From positions 1 to 36,436 of the forward strand of contig NZ_JAGSPC010000005.1 in NCBI RefSeq assembly GCF_019204045.1: a stretch of DNA of 36,436 nucleotides, in the 5' to 3' direction. Below, piece by piece: positions 7,748 to 16,892 of this stretch. Source of the DNA: Erythrobacter crassostreae (GTDB lineage Bacteria > Pseudomonadota > Alphaproteobacteria > Sphingomonadales > Sphingomonadaceae). The notes below the pieces were generated by a model. It did not search any database. It saw nothing but the letters and a program-made list of their open reading frames with translations, and was not told the DNA's origin. Numbering within the stretch: position 1 is the first letter of the stretch; each line of letters begins with the position of its first letter. A program made the position numbers and the translations under genes.

Positions 7748-9361
7748 ATGCCTCAACCCCGCCGCAAAGCACGCCTCGAAATCCGACAGGCTAAGCTCAA
7801 TGATGTGCGTGCTATCGGTGACCTTGTGCGCAGGGCCTACGCTGATCTGCCTGCCTACACGCAGGGCGAAATTCGCGGGCAGATTAACAATTACTCTGAC
7901 GGCTGCTTTATCGCGAAATTGGACGGTGAGATCGTCGGCTATTGCGCATCGATGCGGCTCGATGAGGATGTCGCATTGGCAGATCACACTTGGGACGAAG
8001 TAACTGGTAACGGTTTCGGCTCTCGCCATGACCCGACGGGGGACTGGCTTTATGGGTATGAAATGTGCGTCGATCCCGGCGTGCGCGGAACGCGGCTTGG
8101 GCGCAGGCTTTATGAGGAACGCCGTGCGTTAGCAGAGCGGCTTGATCTTAAAGGCATTGTGTTTGGCGGCCGGATGCCTGGCCTAGCCAAGGCAATGCGT
8201 CGCAAGACGAACCGAGCAGATTCGCCTGAGGAGTACCTCCAAAAGGTTATCGACACCAAAATCCATGATCCAGTGTTGCGTTTCCAGCTAGCCAACGGAT
8301 TCGAGCCGCACGGCATCCTGAGCGATTACTTGCCAGAAGATAAACAATCCAGAGCCAACGCCGTACGCATGATCTGGCGCAACCCCTATGTCGATGTGGA
8401 CTCACCTCCGAAGCACCGTCTTCCACGCGATGTAGAGAGTGTTCGGATCGCGACATGCCAATTGCAGGCGCGTGCTGTGGCCGATTTCGACGAGTTCATG
8501 AAACAGGTCGAGTACTTCGTCGACGTCGCCGCAGACTACGAGAGCGACTTCATCGTCTTTCCAGAGCTATTCACTTTGATGCTGCTTAGCGCAGAAGAGA
8601 AAGAACAAAGCCCGCTGGAATCGATCGAACTCTTAAGCGAATATACGCCGCGCATTCGCAAACGCCTCTCCGATATGGCCCTGTCGTATAACATCAACAT
8701 CATAGGCGGCTCTCATCCGACGCGCATGCCGGACGGCGATATCCATAATGTCGCCTATGTCTGCCTTCGGGATGGTTCAATTCATGCGCAGGAAAAGATT
8801 CACCCCACCCCTAACGAGGCGTATTGGTGGAACATCAAAGGCGGCGATAGCATCGATGCAATCCCGACCGATTGTGGCCCTATCGGCGTACTAATTTGCT
8901 ATGATAGCGAATTTCCGGAGCTTGCCCGACGGCTTGTAGATGAAGGTGCTCGGATCATCTTTGTGCCGTTCTGCACAGACAGCAGACAGGGCTATTTGCG
9001 CGTGCGCTATTGCGCCCAGGCGCGCGCTATTGAAAACCAATGCTATGTCGTGATGAGCGGGAACGTCGGGAACCTGCCGAATGTTGCAAATATGGACATT
9101 CAATACGCTCAAAGCTGTATCCTTACGCCTTGCGATTTCCCATTTGCGCGTGACGGTATCGCCGCAGAGGCTAGCGAAAATGTAGAAACACTGACGATAA
9201 GTGACGTGAATCTTGCCGACCTTAGCTGGGCTCGCGCTGAAGGGACCGTCCAAAACCTCCATGACCGCCGTTTCGACCTATACAGGATCGAATGGGATAA
9301 GCGTGTCGGCAACATCTCGGATCCGCTTGGTCTGCCTGCCGATAGTCAGAATGACGGATGA
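7748..9361 (+). CDS. Bifunctional GNAT acetyltransferase / carbon-nitrogen hydrolase
   Basis: A 537-residue two-domain enzyme. Residues about 8-215 form a GNAT N-acetyltransferase domain: VDPGVRGTRLGRRLY (108-122) contains the acetyl-CoA pyrophosphate-binding RGxRLG element. Residues about 230-520 form a nitrilase-superfamily amidase with the full Glu-Lys-Cys triad: Glu273 in FPELF, Lys350 in QEKIHPTP and Cys384 in LICYDSEFPE. The two activities could act in succession on one small molecule or peptide amine, but the substrate is unknown. This fused architecture is a recognised family in several bacterial phyla. It starts 20 bp after the icd terminator, with AGGA upstream of the ATG, and is followed after 31 bp by the antiporter gene on the same strand, so the two may be cotranscribed. 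Confidence 0.92.
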   Translation: MPQPRRKARLEIRQAKLNDVRAIGDLVRRAYADLPAYTQGEIRGQINNYSDGCFIAKLDGEIVGYCASMRLDEDVALADHTWDEVTGNGFGSRHDPTGDWLYGYEMCVDPGVRGTRLGRRLYEERRALAERLDLKGIVFGGRMPGLAKAMRRKTNRADSPEEYLQKVIDTKIHDPVLRFQLANGFEPHGILSDYLPEDKQSRANAVRMIWRNPYVDVDSPPKHRLPRDVESVRIATCQLQARAVADFDEFMKQVEYFVDVAADYESDFIVFPELFTLMLLSAEEKEQSPLESIELLSEYTPRIRKRLSDMALSYNINIIGGSHPTRMPDGDIHNVAYVCLRDGSIHAQEKIHPTPNEAYWWNIKGGDSIDAIPTDCGPIGVLICYDSEFPELARRLVDEGARIIFVPFCTDSRQGYLRVRYCAQARAIENQCYVVMSGNVGNLPNVANMDIQYAQSCILTPCDFPFARDGIAAEASENVETLTISDVNLADLSWARAEGTVQNLHDRRFDLYRIEWDKRVGNISDPLGLPADSQNDG

Positions 9362-9392
9362 CATGGCCCAAAGCGCAGAGTAAGCCGCGATA

Positions 9393-11162
9393 ATGGCCGG
9401 CGAACTCACCATGTCCCCTGTAATGCAGGATGCACTCGTAATTCTGGGTGCAGCCGGCATTGTGATACCGGTTTTCGCCCGCTTCCGCGTAACCCCAATC
9501 ATCGGTTTCATTGTTATCGGGTTGTTGGTGGGGCCTTTCGGTCTTGGCACGTTCGTCGATCAGGCGCCGTGGCTGCAATATGTCACCATTTCGGACCCCG
9601 AACGACTGGCTCCATTTGCCGATTTTGGAATCATCCTGCTTTTGTTCGCCATCGGGTTAGAACTGTCATTCAACCGACTTTGGCAGATGCGCAAACTGGT
9701 GTTTGGCCTCGGCTCGTTAGAACTGCTGATTATCGGATCGGTATCTGCCGCATTCTTCGGTTGGTACGCGGGTATGGAAACAATCCCGGCTCTCGCGCTC
9801 GGCTTTGCACTCGCATTTTCGTCCACTGCAATCGTTCTTCCGATATCTGGCACCAAATCGCCAGTCGGACGAGCTGCGCTTTCGATGCTGCTGTTCGAAG
9901 ACATCATGATCGTACCAATCATCTTCATTCTTGGCGCCCTCGCCCCGAATGCCGCCGATGAAGGGTGGACCGGACTTACGGAGACATTGGTCCAAGGCGG
10001 GTTGGTGATTGTTGTCTTGCTCGTGCTTGGCCGTTTTGCCCTTCCCCGTTTGTTTTCTCAGGCGGCTCGCACAAAAAGCCCTGAGCTGTTTCTGGCGGCG
10101 TCACTACTGGTCGTAATCGGCGCCAGTCTCGCGACGGCGGCGACGGGCCTGTCACCAATCGTTGGCGCATTGATCGCAGGCCTTCTGATTGCAGAAACGG
10201 AATATCACGGCGAAGTCGAGAGCATTATGGAGCCCTTTAAAGGGCTCGCGCTGGGCGTGTTCCTTATCACCATCGGCATGAGCATTGATGTCATGACGAT
10301 CATTGGAGACTGGGCCAATATCGCAGCCGCAGTCGTCGGGGTTTTGCTGTTCAAAGCTGTCGTCACCGGTTCATTGCTCCGGATGATGGGGGCGAGACGC
10401 AGCACTGCGGCGGAAACAGGTGTCCTGATGGCAAGCCCGAGCGAGACAACCCTCATCGTCTTAGCCGCCGCGACGAGCGCTTTGGTGATTGATACAGAAA
10501 CAGCGCAGTTCTGGCAGATCGTGACGGCAATCGGCCTTACAGTCACACCGCTTCTCGCCAAGCTTGGGCGGGTGATTGCACGGAAGGTGGAGGCAGTGCC
10601 GGAACTGCCCGAAGATGATCACGATGAACAACGCACAATCATAATCGGTGGGGGCCGAGTTGGCCGATTGATCGCGGACATGCTGAAAGCGCACGAGCAG
10701 CCTTACGTCATCCTCGATTCTGATCCCGATATGATCGACGGTGCAAAACGTGGCGGCTATCGAGCGATATTTGGCGATGCCGCTCGCGGTGACGCCCTCA
10801 CCCGGCTTGGGATTGAGCGGTCTCCGGCGCTGGTCCTGACGATGGACGAACCGGTTCTGGCCCAACGTCTCGTTTCAAGATTACGAGCGCAACATCCTGA
10901 TCTCCTGATCGTCGCTCGTGCACGCGATACAGACCACGCAGCACAACTCTATCGTGCAGGCGCGAGTCATGCGGTGCCGGAAAACCTCGAAAGCTCCCTC
11001 CAGCTTTCAGAAGCTGTTCTGGTCGATATTGGAGTGGCCATGGGACCCGTTATCGCTTCGATTCACGAGAAACGTGACGAGTACCGAGAACGCCTCGAGC
11101 GTGATGGCGGCCTTTCCGAAAAGCCGAAACTCCGCACATCGACAACAACTCTCGAAGCATGA
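9393..11162 (+). CDS. CPA2-family cation:proton antiporter with RCK domain (KefB/YbaL type)
   Basis: Inner-membrane monovalent cation:proton antiporter of 589 residues. The N-terminal about 390 residues form 12 or so hydrophobic segments typical of Na+/H+ exchanger PF00999, including GFIVIGLLVGPFGLG and the FAIGLELSF helix. A TrkA-N/RCK nucleotide-binding domain follows at about 410-525, with a Rossmann glycine motif GGGRVGRLIAD and a downstream acidic residue in ILDSDP, suggesting regulation by NAD(H). A charged cytoplasmic tail closes the protein. The most likely role is K+ efflux or pH homeostasis under electrophile or alkaline stress. The start is uncertain: the ATG at 9393 lacks a clear Shine-Dalgarno and in-frame ATGs follow at 9411 and 9423. 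Its end lies 10 bp from the convergent alaS stop, with no terminator visible between. Confidence 0.9.
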   Translation: MAGELTMSPVMQDALVILGAAGIVIPVFARFRVTPIIGFIVIGLLVGPFGLGTFVDQAPWLQYVTISDPERLAPFADFGIILLLFAIGLELSFNRLWQMRKLVFGLGSLELLIIGSVSAAFFGWYAGMETIPALALGFALAFSSTAIVLPISGTKSPVGRAALSMLLFEDIMIVPIIFILGALAPNAADEGWTGLTETLVQGGLVIVVLLVLGRFALPRLFSQAARTKSPELFLAASLLVVIGASLATAATGLSPIVGALIAGLLIAETEYHGEVESIMEPFKGLALGVFLITIGMSIDVMTIIGDWANIAAAVVGVLLFKAVVTGSLLRMMGARRSTAAETGVLMASPSETTLIVLAAATSALVIDTETAQFWQIVTAIGLTVTPLLAKLGRVIARKVEAVPELPEDDHDEQRTIIIGGGRVGRLIADMLKAHEQPYVILDSDPDMIDGAKRGGYRAIFGDAARGDALTRLGIERSPALVLTMDEPVLAQRLVSRLRAQHPDLLIVARARDTDHAAQLYRAGASHAVPENLESSLQLSEAVLVDIGVAMGPVIASIHEKRDEYRERLERDGGLSEKPKLRTSTTTLEA

Positions 11163-11172
11163 GCGCGGCTTA

Positions 11173-13830
11173 TTAGCCGCCGATCACGGCTTTCGCTGCG
11201 TTGATAGCCTCATCGCCTTTACTTCCATCGGGTCCGCCGCCTTGAGCCATATCTGGCCGGCCGCCTCCGCCCTTCCCGCCTAGAGCCTCGACGCCTGCGC
11301 GAACCAGTTCGACTGCACTGTGCTCAGCAGTAAGGTCATCTGTGACCCCTGCTGCAATGCTCGCCTTCCCGTCATTCACGGCGACAATGACCGCGACTCC
11401 CGACCCAAGGCGTTGCTTGGCCTCATCCAGCAAAGGTCGCAGTTCTTTCGGATTCAAACCCTCAATCACTTGCCCGCTGAAACTGATACCAGCAATTTCT
11501 TCGTCGGTAGGTGCGACACCGGCATCTCCGCCTCCGCCGCCAAGCGCAAGTGCCTTTTGAGCCTCGGCGAGCTCCTTTTCGAGCCGCTTACGCTCCTCTA
11601 GCAACGCCAAAATGCGCGCTGGCACCTCCTCTGGAGTCGCACGAATTGTGCTGGCAGCCGCTTTCAATGCGTCTTCCCGTTCGACAAGCCACGTCCGTGC
11701 TGCTTCGCCGGTCAATGCCTCGATACGCCGCACACCAGAGGATACCGCGCTCTCGGATATGATCCGGAACACGCCGATGTCGCCGGTTGCGTTGACGTGG
11801 GTGCCACCGCACAATTCGACGGAATAATTGCGCCCCTCTTGCCCAGTGCGACCCATAGAGAGAACTCGCACTTCATCGCCATATTTCTCGCCGAACAAAG
11901 CAAGAGCGCCTGCTTCGACTGCATCATCGGGGCTCATCAATCGAGTCGCCACCGGCTCGTTGGCACGGATTTCGGTATTCACTTCGGCTTCAATGGCCCG
12001 CACGTCCTCGTTTGTAAGTCCCGTTGGGTGAGAGAAATCGAACCGCAGTCTATCCTGAGCTACCAAAGACCCCTTTTGGGTAACATGACCGCCCAATTGA
12101 TTGCGGAGTGCGGCATGGACAAGGTGAGTAGCTGAGTGGTTGGCACGAATTTGCGCACGCCGTTCTCCATCAACTTCCAACTGCACGTTGTCGCCGATAG
12201 AGATTTTCCCAGCGCCTACCTTAGCGTGGTGGGCGTGGATCCGGCCGAGCGGTTTGCTGGTGTCACTAACAGCGGCGGAAAAACCTGTCGGGGTGGAAAT
12301 TGCTCCAGTATCACCCGCTTGGCCGCCGCTTTCGCCGTAAAAAGGCGTCTGATTGGTAAGGATTACAACCTCATCGCCAACGCTGGCCTCCGGAACTTCA
12401 TTGCCATCCTTCAAGATCGAAACAACTGTGCCTTCGCCTGAAGTTGCCGCGTAGCCGGTGAACTCGGTGCTGCCTTCGCGTTCAGCAATATCGAACCAGA
12501 CCTCACCAGATGCTGCCTCTCCGGAGCCTTTCCAGGCCGCGCGAGCGGCTTCCTTTTGACGGGTCATCGCCTCATCAAATCCCCCCCGGTCCACTCCGAT
12601 GCCGCGCGCGCGCAATGCGTCTTCAGTCAGATCATATGGAAATCCATAGGTGTCGTAGAGTTTGAACGCCGTTTCACCATTAAGCTCGTCGCCGTCGCTC
12701 ATGGTGCCTGTCGCGTCATCAAGAAGCTTGAGCCCTTTGTCGAGCGTCCGTCGAAACTGCGTTTCCTCGCGTTCGAGCACTTCTTCGATCAATGCCTGAC
12801 CGCGAACCAATTCAGGATATGCCTGCCCCATCTCGGTGACGAGCCCCGGCACCAATCGGTGCATCAATGGCTCGCTAGCCCCGAGCAGGTGGGCGTGCCT
12901 CATTGCCCTCCGCATGATTCGGCGCAGCACGTAACCGCGCCCTTCATTGGAAGGGAGAACTCCGTCTGCCATCAGAAAACTGGTCGAACGCAGATGATCT
13001 GCGATCACTCTGTGGCTCGCGACATTGTCACCTTCAGCAGCAACGCGTGTTAGGCGCTCCGAAGCAGAAATCAGTGACCGGAAAGTGTCCGTGTCGTAGT
13101 TGTTGTGCACTCCCTGCATGACCGCCGCGATCCGCTCGAGCCCCATCCCCGTATCAATAGAGGGACTTGGCAAATCGCATCGCTTTCCATCCGACTGCTG
13201 ATCGAATTGCATGAAGACGAGGTTCCAAATTTCAACAAATCGATCTCCATCTTCGTCGGGACTACCGGGAGGTCCGCCAAAGATATGATCGCCGTGATCG
13301 TAGAAAATTTCTGAACATGGCCCGCATGGCCCTGTCTCACCCATCGACCAGAAATTATCGTTCGTAGAGATACGGATAATTCGGTTCTCGGGTAAACCCG
13401 AGATCTTGCGCCATAGCTCAAAGGCCTGATCGTCGGTGTGATAGACCGTTGCTGTCAATTTGTCCGGCGACAAGCCCCATTCGCGGGTGAGTAAGGTCCA
13501 CGCGTTCTCGATTGCCTGTTCTTTAAAGTAATCTCCGAAAGAGAAGTTGCCGAGCATTTCGAAGAACGTGTGATGTCTGGCCGTGTAACCAACATTGTCC
13601 AGATCGTTGTGTTTCCCGCCTGCTCGCACGCATTTCTGCGACGATGTCGCACGCGGTGCAGGCGGCGTTTCTAGGCCGGTAAAGGCATTCTTGAATGGTA
13701 CCATCCCCGCGTTCACGAACATCAGCGTCGGATCGTTATACGGCACCAGCGGCGCACTCTGCACCTCCGCATGATCAGCGTTGCCAAAGAAGTCGAGAAA
13801 CGACCGGCGAATATCATTGGTTGACGTCAT
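11173..13830 (-). CDS. alaS: Alanyl-tRNA synthetase
   Basis: Class II aminoacyl-tRNA synthetase charging tRNA-Ala; cytoplasmic. The start at 13830 ([15 protein letters not shown]) gives the canonical N-terminus and 885 residues; the frame runs upstream to 13893 without homology. Aminoacylation-domain motifs are [17 protein letters not shown] and [14 protein letters not shown]. The editing domain carries the zinc-site signatures HSATHLVH and [10 protein letters not shown], so proofreading of Ser/Gly mischarging should be intact. The C-terminal C-Ala domain ends in a glycine-rich [13 protein letters not shown] segment, as in other AlaS proteins. A Gly-rich insertion ([11 protein letters not shown]) lies in the linker before C-Ala. 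It lies downstream of recA on the same strand but behind the recA terminator, so it probably has its own promoter in 13831-13943. Confidence 0.97.
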   Translation of the reverse strand: MTSTNDIRRSFLDFFGNADHAEVQSAPLVPYNDPTLMFVNAGMVPFKNAFTGLETPPAPRATSSQKCVRAGGKHNDLDNVGYTARHHTFFEMLGNFSFGDYFKEQAIENAWTLLTREWGLSPDKLTATVYHTDDQAFELWRKISGLPENRIIRISTNDNFWSMGETGPCGPCSEIFYDHGDHIFGGPPGSPDEDGDRFVEIWNLVFMQFDQQSDGKRCDLPSPSIDTGMGLERIAAVMQGVHNNYDTDTFRSLISASERLTRVAAEGDNVASHRVIADHLRSTSFLMADGVLPSNEGRGYVLRRIMRRAMRHAHLLGASEPLMHRLVPGLVTEMGQAYPELVRGQALIEEVLEREETQFRRTLDKGLKLLDDATGTMSDGDELNGETAFKLYDTYGFPYDLTEDALRARGIGVDRGGFDEAMTRQKEAARAAWKGSGEAASGEVWFDIAEREGSTEFTGYAATSGEGTVVSILKDGNEVPEASVGDEVVILTNQTPFYGESGGQAGDTGAISTPTGFSAAVSDTSKPLGRIHAHHAKVGAGKISIGDNVQLEVDGERRAQIRANHSATHLVHAALRNQLGGHVTQKGSLVAQDRLRFDFSHPTGLTNEDVRAIEAEVNTEIRANEPVATRLMSPDDAVEAGALALFGEKYGDEVRVLSMGRTGQEGRNYSVELCGGTHVNATGDIGVFRIISESAVSSGVRRIEALTGEAARTWLVEREDALKAAASTIRATPEEVPARILALLEERKRLEKELAEAQKALALGGGGGDAGVAPTDEEIAGISFSGQVIEGLNPKELRPLLDEAKQRLGSGVAVIVAVNDGKASIAAGVTDDLTAEHSAVELVRAGVEALGGKGGGGRPDMAQGGGPDGSKGDEAINAAKAVIGG

Positions 13831-13943
13831 AGGATGGCAGTTAAGCAATGCACCGCGCGGCGACAAGGCACTGCGTGATTCTAACCCACTCAATGTCGCA
13901 GTTTGGCCTTACAAAATTCGCCATCTCTAGGTTTCCAGATACA

Positions 13944-13998
13944 GAAAAACCGGCCTCGCCTTATGTCCTGGGGTGGGACTGGCGAGCGCCGGTTTTCC
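13944..13998 (-). terminator. Terminator after recA (minus strand)
   Basis: Read on the minus strand, AAAACCGGC-G-CTCGCC (13996 to 13981) pairs with GGCGAG-GCCGGTTTT (13960 to 13946), with a single bulged G. The stem ends in a run of T (13949 to 13945). The stem is about 15 bp with a loop of about 20 bases. It lies 45 bases after the recA stop codon and insulates alaS. Confidence 0.82.
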
Positions 13999-14043
13999 GG
14001 TTTTCCGGGCGCTGCAGCGATCGCAGCCTAGCCCGCTTGAGGA

Positions 14044-15108
14044 TCAGTCGTCGGGGTTCGCGTCCGGCCCCGCCATCATTTCCTCGGCGACCTCGTCGGT
14101 GCGGCCGCGGATAGCGGCTTCCAACCGGTCACAAACTTCTGGGTTTTCCTTGAGATAGGTCTTGGAATTTTCACGACCCTGCCCGATGCGGACACTGTCA
14201 TAGGAATACCAACTGCCCGATTTCTCCACGAGCCCTGCCTTCACGCCGAGATCGAGAATTTCGCCGCGCTTCGAAACGCCCTCTCCATACATGATGTCGA
14301 ATTCGACTTGCTTAAATGGCGGAGCGACCTTGTTCTTCACCACTTTGACGCGGGTCGAGTTGCCGATCACTTCATCACGATCTTTGATCTGACCGATGCG
14401 GCGAATGTCGAGACGGACCGAAGCGTAGAATTTGAGCGCGTTACCACCAGTGGTTGTTTCTGGGTTGCCGTACATCACGCCAATTTTCATGCGCAGCTGG
14501 TTGATGAAGATCACCATACACTTTGAACGGTTGATCGACCCGGTTAGCTTGCGCAGTGATTGGGACATAAGCCGCGCTTGAAGACCAACATGAGAATCGC
14601 CCATTTCGCCTTCGATTTCAGCGCGCGGAACAAGCGCCGCGACCGAGTCGACCACCAACACATCAATCGCATTAGACCGTACGAGAGTGTCGGTAATTTC
14701 CAGCGCCTGCTCACCTGTATCAGGCTGAGAGACGATCAGTTCATCAATATCTACGCCCAGCTTCTTTGCATAAACAGGATCAAGTGCATGCTCGGCATCG
14801 ACAAATGCTGCCGTGCCGCCCGCTTTTTGCGCTTCGGCGATCACATGCAGCGCTAGCGTAGTTTTACCGGAGCTTTCCGGACCATACACTTCGATCACGC
14901 GACCTTTAGGCAGGCCGCCAATGCCAAGCGCAATATCAAGGCCGAGCGAGCCGGTTGAAATCGCCTCAATTTCCATCGCCTCTTTCGAGCCGAGCTTCAT
15001 CGCTGAGCCCTTGCCGAATGCACGATCAATCTGAGCGAGCGCGGCGTCGAGCGCCTTTGAACGGTCCACGGATTTTTCCTTATCTACCAACTTAAGATTA
15101 GTAGCCAT
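14044..15108 (-). CDS. recA: Recombinase RecA
   Basis: DNA strand-exchange ATPase and coprotease for LexA autocleavage. The 354-residue length is normal. Walker A GPESSGKT is at residues 76-83, Walker B lies in [10 protein letters not shown]2 contains [16 protein letters not shown] preceded by the PETTTGG loop, and the tail is acidic (ending DANPDD). The start at 15108 has an ideal AAGGAGG Shine-Dalgarno seven bases upstream. A LexA box overlaps its predicted -35 element (separate entries), so it should be SOS-induced. The gene lies between alaS and a DUF4139 pair; in many alphaproteobacteria recA, alaS and cckA are neighbours. Confidence 0.98.
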   Translation of the reverse strand: MATNLKLVDKEKSVDRSKALDAALAQIDRAFGKGSAMKLGSKEAMEIEAISTGSLGLDIALGIGGLPKGRVIEVYGPESSGKTTLALHVIAEAQKAGGTAAFVDAEHALDPVYAKKLGVDIDELIVSQPDTGEQALEITDTLVRSNAIDVLVVDSVAALVPRAEIEGEMGDSHVGLQARLMSQSLRKLTGSINRSKCMVIFINQLRMKIGVMYGNPETTTGGNALKFYASVRLDIRRIGQIKDRDEVIGNSTRVKVVKNKVAPPFKQVEFDIMYGEGVSKRGEILDLGVKAGLVEKSGSWYSYDSVRIGQGRENSKTYLKENPEVCDRLEAAIRGRTDEVAEEMMAGPDANPDD

Positions 15109-15173
15109 CGCACGGCCTCCTTAACTTGCCTAGAGGTGATCAGGAATTATCGACCGCCCCCTTGTGAAGACAG

Positions 15174-15202
15174 TATGTATTCCATTTGTTCCAGAAGAAC
15201 AA
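15174..15202 (-). promoter_or_regulatory. Candidate recA promoter
   Basis: On the minus strand, TTGTTC (15202 to 15197), a 17-base spacer and TACATA (15179 to 15174) form a plausible sigma-70-type promoter about 65-95 bases upstream of the recA start. The -35 element overlaps the LexA box, the arrangement expected for repression. The -10 match is only moderate. Confidence 0.5.
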
Positions 15203-15211
15203 GAGTGGAAC
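15197..15211 (-). promoter_or_regulatory. LexA (SOS) box of recA
   Basis: The plus strand reads GAAC (15197-15200), seven bases, GAAC (15208-15211). On the recA strand this is GTTC-N7-GTTC, the direct-repeat LexA operator known from alphaproteobacteria. A third half-site, GTTC at 15188-15191, forms with the first GAAC an inverted repeat (TTGTTC-N5-GAACAA, 15186-15202). The operator is 88 bases upstream of the recA start codon. Confidence 0.85.
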
Positions 15212-15246
15212 AAAAAATTTCCTACAGATGTACAGTAAAGCGCTGA

Positions 15247-16875
15247 TCAGCGCGAATTTCCGCGGATTTTCCAGCGAAAATCTCGTGTAGAGTTGGCCGC
15301 AATTTTGATTTCAACGATCTCGTATCCATTCTTCACGCGGGTTTTGGTTCCGCGCGGCCGGATACTCCACTCACCTGATTCGCCAAGCAATAAACGGATC
15401 GTCACATCGTGAGGATTGGCATTGCGCAGCTCGGCCTGCATCTTAACCCATTTGCGGCCATTCTCGTCCGGCTCGGCATCTTCTTTGATCCGGCCGCAAG
15501 AGACGTTGACTTGATTGCTGTTTGGCAATTCCAATTCGATATCTTGCCCCCGCGCATAGTCACGCAAGTCGGTTTGCGCGACCATCTGAATGCCAAAACC
15601 GCCGGGTTCGTATAGCGTCATTGCCCCTTGTGGCAGAGCCACACCCAGACCATTTTTGTCTGTGTTCTTGGTTACAAGCAGCATCCCTGCTGGGGCAAAC
15701 TCTCCTTCTGGGTCGCGCCAATAATAGGGACTGCACTCAGTCAGGTAGAGCAAGCGCGCTTTGACCTGCTGCTTGTTAAGGAACGCCACCTGTTTCAGCC
15801 CTTTTGCCGAAACGGTAACACGCTTTGGAACGCGATAGAGTTTCAGATCGCCAAGCTGCTCTTCTTGAGCCGACATCACCGCAACCGGAGCTCCAGCCTC
15901 CATATTCGACCGCTTCATACGCGAGCCAGTAACGACAATCATATCGCCTTCAGCATAGCCCACTGGCGCTGGAGAAGGAGGCGGCGGAGGCGGCGCTACT
16001 GGAATTGGTGAACCTTGTTTCGTGTTGCCCAAAGGGTAGCATGTCAGGCGCAGCGGGCTAGCAACGGGTGGATCAGCAAGGCTCTCAAAATCACTCTCGA
16101 TATTGAGGGTTCCGGCGATCACCAGAAGCTGCGCGTTCTCGAACGACTGCCCGTTATCATTCACAAGGCTGAGCCAACTGAGCAGGTTCATTTCGAACTC
16201 TTCGCCGCGCCCCGGCTTTTCTTTAAAGGTGGCGATGTAGTCGGCCTGCCAATCAAAACCCCAAGCGAGGTAGGTAAGCGTCACCTCAAAGGTGCCACCG
16301 CTCTCATCCTGCGTATCAATCGAGAAAACTGGCCTTGCCGATAGCCCTGTAGGCACACCATCAAATGTCAGTGTTTCAGGGATGCCTGCGCAACGAACAG
16401 CTTCAAATCCGCCGCCAGATTGCAATACCAACCCGCCGTCCGCTCGTGTGCGCACGATTGCCCGTTCGGAAACGGCCTCACCTGTCGCCGGATTAGTGCG
16501 GGTGATGGTGATGCGATTTCCAAGCGCACCGTTCACCAGCGCAGCCGGAGAAAGCAATTCAGCATTGCGATTCTTTTCGATGGTTCCACCGGGCAGACCA
16601 GTCACGATGGCGCTAACTGCGACCATTCCTTCCGCAACGCCATCGAAACGAATGGTCGATTGGCCGGCAGGAAGGGTGACGGTTCTCGTCTCGCTGATCA
16701 TGGCGAAACCTTCCGGCCAATCGGCGTTCATCTCGTCCCCGACATCGCGATTGGGATCACGGTAGATCGTTACTGAGAGATCGGTTGGAGCCGAAGCATT
16801 TACGACAGCGCGCTGCTGCGCGTTTGCCGGCACGGCCAACAATGACAGTAGTAGAATGAGTATGGGAAAGCGCAT
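15247..16875 (-). CDS. DUF4139 family protein with embedded TonB-plug-like segment
   Basis: A 542-residue exported protein: signal peptide at residues 1-19 (cleavage expected after ANA), then a beta-rich body with the family's marker blocks RTNPATGE (127-134) and YLAWGFDWQADYIA (202-215), and a C-terminal beta domain with ELRNANPHDVTIRL. Function of the family is unknown. Unusually, between the blocks QLLVIAG (249-255) and QLGDLKLYRVP (340-350) it has a Cys-containing loop, a polyproline stretch (295-304), and the segment IVVTGSRMKRSN...APVAVMSAQE (313-338). That segment reads like the TonB-box/plug start of a TonB-dependent receptor. The neighbouring paralogue has only a short Gly/Arg loop there. 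The gene starts 17 bp after the paralogue's stop, so the two are surely cotranscribed. It ends upstream of the recA promoter region. Confidence 0.85.
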   Translation of the reverse strand: MRFPILILLLSLLAVPANAQQRAVVNASAPTDLSVTIYRDPNRDVGDEMNADWPEGFAMISETRTVTLPAGQSTIRFDGVAEGMVAVSAIVTGLPGGTIEKNRNAELLSPAALVNGALGNRITITRTNPATGEAVSERAIVRTRADGGLVLQSGGGFEAVRCAGIPETLTFDGVPTGLSARPVFSIDTQDESGGTFEVTLTYLAWGFDWQADYIATFKEKPGRGEEFEMNLLSWLSLVNDNGQSFENAQLLVIAGTLNIESDFESLADPPVASPLRLTCYPLGNTKQGSPIPVAPPPPPPSPAPVGYAEGDMIVVTGSRMKRSNMEAGAPVAVMSAQEEQLGDLKLYRVPKRVTVSAKGLKQVAFLNKQQVKARLLYLTECSPYYWRDPEGEFAPAGMLLVTKNTDKNGLGVALPQGAMTLYEPGGFGIQMVAQTDLRDYARGQDIELELPNSNQVNVSCGRIKEDAEPDENGRKWVKMQAELRNANPHDVTIRLLLGESGEWSIRPRGTKTRVKNGYEIVEIKIAANSTRDFRWKIRGNSR

Positions 16876-16892
16876 GACTCGCAGCCCTTCCC

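Noticed and set aside
13831..13893. N-terminal extension of alaS
   Set aside because: The canonical AlaS start follows at 13830; the extra residues have no homology and the intergenic gap is expected to hold the alaS promoter.
13991..14008. Short tandem CCGGTTTT-like repeat
   Set aside because: It overlaps the flank of the recA terminator stem and is only about two copies long, so it is not treated as a separate repeat element.
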